Source: Spirochaetaceae bacterium | GTDB taxonomy: Bacteria; Spirochaetota; Spirochaetia; SZUA-6; RPPD01 | Length of the DNA: 10,341 bases | Reading direction: 5' to 3' | NCBI GenBank assembly: GCA_003818675.1 | Contig: RPPD01000033.1 | Span: forward strand, 1 to 10,341 | Shown here: one piece after another, positions 7,006 through 10,341 of the stretch | Layout: each line of letters begins with the position of its first letter | How positions within the stretch are numbered: the stretch's first letter is position 1 | Translations under genes and position numbers: made by a program | Notes under the pieces: generated by a model | The model's input: only the letters and a program-made list of their open reading frames with translations | The model's database searches: none | What the model was told of the DNA's origin: nothing

Positions 7006-8454
7006 CTATCCTTTTGCCACTGCTTCTACAGGTTGTATGTGGAGTGCAAACTGTACCGGGTAGAGAGAGGCCAGAAATCCAAGCGCCGCAGATACAAGTA
7101 TGCTGACTATGGCAATGCTCTCCGAAAAACCAAGTTTGACCACCTTGCCTCCGAGCAGGGTAATAATAAGGCTGTTCGCTGCCTGGATGTTCGCACCATT
7201 AATGATCTGGATAAGAACAGCACCTGCGATTACCCCTAATAAACCTGACACAATCGCGACAATGAGATTTTCAGAAAGGATAAGGACTCGAATGTAGTTG
7301 TTTGATGCACCGATGGCGCGGAGTGTTCCGATTTCCTTAACGCGCTGGAAAATTGATATCAAGAGCACATTGACGATTGCGATGATCCCGGCAATCACCA
7401 GCAAAAGCAAACCGCCATTAAAAAGAAAATACAGAAGGAGAACCAGGAGTGCCGGCGCACCTGCAGCTGTACGCCAATCAACGGCAATTGCAGAATAGGA
7501 TTCCAACTGGCCGTTCAAGCGTTGTATGAAATCAGAATTGGAAACACCGTCTTTAAGGCGAATGATGATGAAATTCCAGCCTCCCTTATCAGTTGATAAA
7601 AACGGCTGTTCCTCCCTGTTTGAAAGTTGTGCCTGGATTTCTGTAATGGAAACTGGACCAGACACATCTACAGGCGTGGGGAAGCTTTCTGCCCCGAAAA
7701 GGCTGTCAATATCATCCGTGAGGATGTCTGTTGACTGGGGAGGAGGGGGAACATCGGTCTCTGGAGCGAGGAGGATGGAGTTGAGGGCCCGCAGTGTTTG
7801 CGCGTCAACAAGAACGATTTCATCAGGGATTTGGCCCTGATTTTTGTATTCATAGATGCCCGCAAGAGGTACTTCCCTGATTTTAAAACCGGTTGCCCCA
7901 ACCGTGGTAAACATGATCATGTCGCCTGGTGCGACCGGCTTGCCAAACTCTTCTTCTGTCATGCTGGCGCGTTCTTTGCTGATCATCGCACCTCTCTGGC
8001 CTGGTTTTAGAAGCTCTCCTTCAACAAGCGTTATTCCGGAGAAAACATTGAAATATGTCTGCGCTTCTATACCAAATGCAAATGTCTTATATCTGCCGTC
8101 TCCGATATCCATTACGACTGGTCCGGATATCTGCGAAGTGATAACGCCTGCATCCGGCATGGATTCAACCAGTGAAATAATATCATCATGATCTTTCAGG
8201 ATTGGGATTGAGAAGAATTCTCCGATTGCCGGGGCGTTGGCGCCAAACACACTCATGGGAACATCTGTTTTTTCCTGAATGATCACGTCGCCCGTATAGT
8301 TTAGAATGTATGTGTTTTTCAAACCTTCGTCGGACGCGTCTATTGCAGTGTTGCCGATGAAAAACAGCATCACGATCAGCATGATCAGGAACATTATAAT
8401 GATGGTGTGCCTGAAATTGGTCAAAAGGTTTCTGAGTGCAATCAGCAATATCAA
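7006..8454 (-). CDS. FtsX-fold ABC transporter permease (LolC/E-MacB type), first subunit
   Basis: This 482-residue permease shares the same plan as its downstream partner. It has an N-terminal helix at about 16-36, a long extracytoplasmic domain, then helices at about 336-369, 391-417 and 443-466. The coupling segment QRVKEIGTLRAIGAS (370-384) is a textbook FtsX-family motif, and the tail PVQFALHIQPVEAVAKG fits the family. The extracytoplasmic domain contains a Pro- and Asp-rich insert at about 231-267 (PETDVPPPPQ, then an acidic stretch) that the other permease lacks; it is probably a flexible exposed loop. The start is TTG at 8454, overlapping the ATPase stop as TTGA, with GGAG seven bases upstream. 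The next in-frame choice would cut the first helix, so the TTG is well supported. The two permeases differ in size and sequence, indicating a heterodimer rather than the MacB homodimer. The substrate is unknown. Confidence 0.88.
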   Translation of the reverse strand: MILLIALRNLLTNFRHTIIIMFLIMLIVMLFFIGNTAIDASDEGLKNTYILNYTGDVIIQEKTDVPMSVFGANAPAIGEFFSIPILKDHDDIISLVESMPDAGVITSQISGPVVMDIGDGRYKTFAFGIEAQTYFNVFSGITLVEGELLKPGQRGAMISKERASMTEEEFGKPVAPGDMIMFTTVGATGFKIREVPLAGIYEYKNQGQIPDEIVLVDAQTLRALNSILLAPETDVPPPPQSTDILTDDIDSLFGAESFPTPVDVSGPVSITEIQAQLSNREEQPFLSTDKGGWNFIIIRLKDGVSNSDFIQRLNGQLESYSAIAVDWRTAAGAPALLVLLLYFLFNGGLLLLVIAGIIAIVNVLLISIFQRVKEIGTLRAIGASNNYIRVLILSENLIVAIVSGLLGVIAGAVLIQIINGANIQAANSLIITLLGGKVVKLGFSESIAIVSILVSAALGFLASLYPVQFALHIQPVEAVAKG

Positions 8455-9158
8455 TCTGTGTCTCCGTTTTCTCTGCGATATTCCTTTTCAATTACTCCGT
8501 CTTTGAGCATGATGACATGGTCTGCCATGGCATGGATGACGGGATCATGTGTTGAAAAAATGAAGGTTGTCTTTTGTTCCGCATTTATTTTTTTCATCAA
8601 GGCAAGGATGTTTTTCCCGGTTTGTGAATCAAGATTCGCAGTTGGTTCGTCCGCAATTACGATTTTTGGTTTTGTTGCAAGCGCACGGGCAATTGCCACG
8701 CGTTGTTGCTGGCCGCCGGACAATTCTCTTGGTTTGTGACGCAATCTGTCAGAAAGCCCAACTTCCTCAAGGAGATGCTTTACCCATTCTTTTCTTTCTT
8801 TGCGTGCAAGGGGAAACCTGCCGATCAGGAGGGGAAGCTCGACATTTTCAAATACATTCAATCCGGATAATAGGTTGAAGGATTGGAAAATAAATCCGAG
8901 AACCTTTTGACGCATGCGTGTAAGTTCTGCATTTTTGCATAAAATGGTGTTTGTATTGTCAATGACGACATTGCCTTCAGATGGCGTATCAATAAGGCCA
9001 ATGATATTGAGAATAGTGGTTTTGCCCGAACCGGACGGCCCTGCGATGGCAACGAAATCTCCCTTATCTATTTTTATGGAGACCCCAGAAAGTGCGGGTA
9101 CTGTCACTTTACCCATGGAGTAAAATTTGATGATATTTGAGAGTTCAATGATCGCCAT
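8451..9158 (-). CDS. ABC transporter ATP-binding protein, LolD/MacB type
   Basis: This 235-residue ATPase powers the two FtsX-fold permeases on the cytoplasmic face of the inner membrane. All nucleotide-binding elements are present: Walker A GPSGSGKTT at 40-48, Q-loop Gln92 in FIFQSFNLL, signature LSGGQQQR at 146-153, Walker B IVIADEP at 166-172, D-loop NLD at 175-177, and switch His204 in STHD. The FQSFNLL and ADEPTANLDS wording is characteristic of the MJ0796/LolD/MacB/FtsE subfamily. Length is normal and no residue needed for catalysis is missing. The start ATG follows the gmd TAA with no spacer, with AAGGAG 12 bases upstream inside gmd. The stop overlaps the permease start as TTGA. The tight packing suggests one transcript with gmd. 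LolD proper, MacB-like or an uncharacterised exporter are all compatible; the naming rests on family motifs only. Confidence 0.93.
   Translation of the reverse strand: MAIIELSNIIKFYSMGKVTVPALSGVSIKIDKGDFVAIAGPSGSGKTTILNIIGLIDTPSEGNVVIDNTNTILCKNAELTRMRQKVLGFIFQSFNLLSGLNVFENVELPLLIGRFPLARKERKEWVKHLLEEVGLSDRLRHKPRELSGGQQQRVAIARALATKPKIVIADEPTANLDSQTGKNILALMKKINAEQKTTFIFSTHDPVIHAMADHVIMLKDGVIEKEYRRENGDTD
8461..8465 (-). promoter_or_regulatory. Ribosome binding site for the TTG start of the first permease
   Basis: On the minus strand GGAG (inside AACGGAGACA) sits seven bases before TTG at 8454. It lies within the last codons of the ATPase gene, so ribosomes finishing the ATPase can restart on the permease. 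It decides in favour of a TTG start over longer or shorter alternatives. Confidence 0.65.
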
Positions 9159-10214
9159 TTATTTCGATAACTCCTTCTCTTTTGTTGCCTCCAAATAGTC
9201 GCTATTTACCATCATCTTTACCAATTCCCTGAATTTCACTTTAGGTTCCCATCCCAATTCTTTTTTGGCCTTTGAATAGTCCCCTTGAAGTAAATCAACC
9301 TCAGTGGGCCGGAAAAATCTGGAATCGATCTCAACTATTTCCCTTCCGGTATTCTGGTCAATACCTTTTTCATTAATACCAGTTCCTTTCCATTCAATTG
9401 GAATATCCAATTCCCCAAAAGCCAATTCTATAAACTCTCTCACGCTGTGACTTTCACCTGTGCTGATAACAAAATCATCAGGTTTTTTATATTGGAGTAT
9501 CAGCCACATTGCTTCTATATAATCACCCGCATACCCCCAGTCGCGCTTGGAGTCAAGATTGCCAATATATAGTTTATTCTGGATTCCCAATTTGATTCTT
9601 GAAACTGCCCGGGTGACTTTACGAGTCAAAAATGTTTCTCCCCTTAAAGGACTTTCATGATTAAACAGGATGCCGTTTGACGCAAACAATCCATATGCTT
9701 CCCTGTAATTGATGGTTATCCAATATGAATATAATTTTGCCACACCATATGGACTGCGGGGATAGAATTGGGTTTTTTCTGTTTGAGGTATTTCAGCTGC
9801 ATTCCCATAGAGTTCGCTTGTAGAGGCTTGATAAAACCTGACTCTTTCAGATTTTTTCAAATTTCGAATACATTCCAATAACCGGAGAGTCCCTAAAGCA
9901 TCGGCGTTTGCAGTATATTCCGGAGTTTCAAACGAAACCTGGACATGGCTTTGTGCCGCCAGATTGTATATTTCATCTGGCTCGACATCCTGCACAATCC
10001 GGTTAAGATTGGTTGAATCAGTCATATCGCCATAATGAAGAAATAAGCGTACATCTTTTTCATGAAGATCTTGATAGAAGTTATCGATTCGACTGGTATT
10101 GACAGAAGAAGACCTGCGGCGGATCCCATGAACCTCATAGTCCTTATTTAACAAAAATTTGGCGAGCAAGGCGCCATCCTGTCCGGTTATTCCTGTAATA
10201 ACGGCTTTTTTCAT
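9159..10214 (-). CDS. gmd: GDP-mannose 4,6-dehydratase
   Basis: This enzyme converts GDP-D-mannose to GDP-4-dehydro-6-deoxy-D-mannose. This is the first step towards GDP-L-fucose, GDP-D-rhamnose, GDP-perosamine or GDP-colitose, made in the cytoplasm for glycan assembly. It is an extended SDR with NADP-binding GITGQDG at residues 8-14, the [13 protein letters not shown] loop that borders the cofactor and tetramer contacts, [19 protein letters not shown], catalytic Thr132 and Glu134 in STSELYG, Tyr156 and Lys160 in [26 protein letters not shown], and RFFRPTEVD near the C-terminus. Length (351 aa) is normal. I chose the ATG at 10214: AAGGAAGG lies 11 bases upstream, whereas the GTG four codons earlier overlaps that same ribosome site. 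The stop abuts the ATPase start. The partner enzyme that fixes the final sugar is not in the window, so the end product is unknown. A probable second Gmd-type gene ends 39 bases upstream. Confidence 0.96.
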   Translation of the reverse strand: MKKAVITGITGQDGALLAKFLLNKDYEVHGIRRRSSSVNTSRIDNFYQDLHEKDVRLFLHYGDMTDSTNLNRIVQDVEPDEIYNLAAQSHVQVSFETPEYTANADALGTLRLLECIRNLKKSERVRFYQASTSELYGNAAEIPQTEKTQFYPRSPYGVAKLYSYWITINYREAYGLFASNGILFNHESPLRGETFLTRKVTRAVSRIKLGIQNKLYIGNLDSKRDWGYAGDYIEAMWLILQYKKPDDFVISTGESHSVREFIELAFGELDIPIEWKGTGINEKGIDQNTGREIVEIDSRFFRPTEVDLLQGDYSKAKKELGWEPKVKFRELVKMMVNSDYLEATKEKELSK

Positions 10215-10225
10215 TTTATCTAACA

Positions 10226-10233
10226 CCTTCCTT
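10226..10233 (-). promoter_or_regulatory. Ribosome binding site deciding the gmd start
   Basis: On the minus strand AAGGAAGG ends exactly at the first G of an in-frame GTG (10226-10224) and lies 11 bases before an ATG (10214-10212). The GTG would leave no spacing at all, so the ATG is preferred; it also puts the Rossmann strand MKKAVITG at the very N-terminus, as usual for Gmd. Confidence 0.6.
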
Positions 10234-10253
10234 TGCGTTATGGTGAATGATTA

Positions 10254-10341
10254 TTAATTCTTCAGATTGTAGTTTTGTTCGGAAAAATAATTGATGTCAT
10301 GGTCTACCATCTCCTTGACAAGCATGTCCAGGGATATAGTG
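10254..10341 (-). CDS. C-terminal end of a probable Gmd-like SDR enzyme (rest outside the window)
   Basis: Twenty-eight codons on the minus strand run from the window edge to TAA at 10254, followed by a second in-frame TAA. The peptide reads TISLDMLVKEMVDHDI and continues NYFSEQNYNLKN. The pattern Ser-Leu-x3-Val-x-Glu-Met-Val-x-x-Asp resembles the last helix of GDP-mannose 4,6-dehydratases. The neighbouring gmd ends comparably, with [19 protein letters not shown]. It therefore looks like the tail of another enzyme of that family, one gene upstream in the same direction. GDP-fucose synthase or RmlD-type reductases usually end differently, but 28 residues cannot exclude other extended SDRs. It lies 39 bases before the gmd ATG and probably shares its transcript. 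Confidence 0.5.
   Translation of the reverse strand, partial: TISLDMLVKEMVDHDINYFSEQNYNLKN

Noticed and set aside
7003..8191. Several long plus-strand open frames across the permease genes (for example 7526-7840 and 7856-8191).
   Set aside because: They lie wholly inside the minus-strand permease gene or its boundary, and their translations show no domain. The minus-strand frames have strong family motifs and proper ribosome sites.
10215..10226. GTG at 10226 as the gmd start, adding MLDK.
   Set aside because: Its first base is the last base of the AAGGAAGG ribosome site, leaving no spacing. The ATG at 10214 is better placed and matches the usual Gmd N-terminus.

Overview
The window looks like the edge of a surface-polysaccharide (glycan) biosynthesis region in a diderm bacterium. 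A chromosomal housekeeping gene, dnaJ, runs off the left end. The DnaJ C-terminus reads like spirochaete versions, and a LolCDE/MacB-type exporter fits a cell with an outer membrane. The spirochaete assignment is a guess from one partial protein and should be held loosely. Coding density is very high. I see no rRNA, tRNA, CRISPR array, transposase or attachment site.

Layout, left to right. (1) 1-350, plus strand: the last part of dnaJ. (2) 374-3637, minus strand: a tight three-gene unit, read right to left, of an exostosin-like glycosyltransferase, a GT4-family glycosyltransferase and a UDP-glucuronate 4-epimerase-like enzyme. The last two overlap as TAATG, which suggests coupled translation. 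(3) 3638 to about 3820: an AT-rich divergent control region. It holds a good sigma70-like promoter facing right (TTGCAA, 17 nt, TATATT) and a perfect 6+6 dyad over its -10 box. (4) About 3753-5677, plus strand: a second GT4 glycosyltransferase whose start codon cannot be placed by ordinary rules, then a markedly AT-rich P-loop kinase-like protein. (5) 5692-10341, minus strand, converging on the kinase: the C-terminal end of a probable Gmd-like enzyme, a complete GDP-mannose 4,6-dehydratase (gmd), an ABC ATPase of the LolD/MacB type, and two FtsX-fold permeases. Spacing in this last unit is 0 to a few bases, or small overlaps.

How the genes could work together. Gmd opens the route from GDP-mannose to GDP-6-deoxyhexoses, and the epimerase would supply UDP-galacturonate from UDP-glucuronate. 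Three glycosyltransferases would use such donors to build a glycan. The exporter is the LolCDE/MacB kind, which moves lipoproteins or small amphiphiles rather than polymerised O-antigen, so its link to the glycan genes is positional only.

The points most worth a second look are the unresolved start (or frameshift) of the 4931-ending glycosyltransferase with its internal promoter and dyad, the probable tandem Gmd-type genes at the right edge, the coupling of gmd to a Lol-like exporter, and the compositionally foreign kinase gene. I did not find a convincing previously undescribed system.
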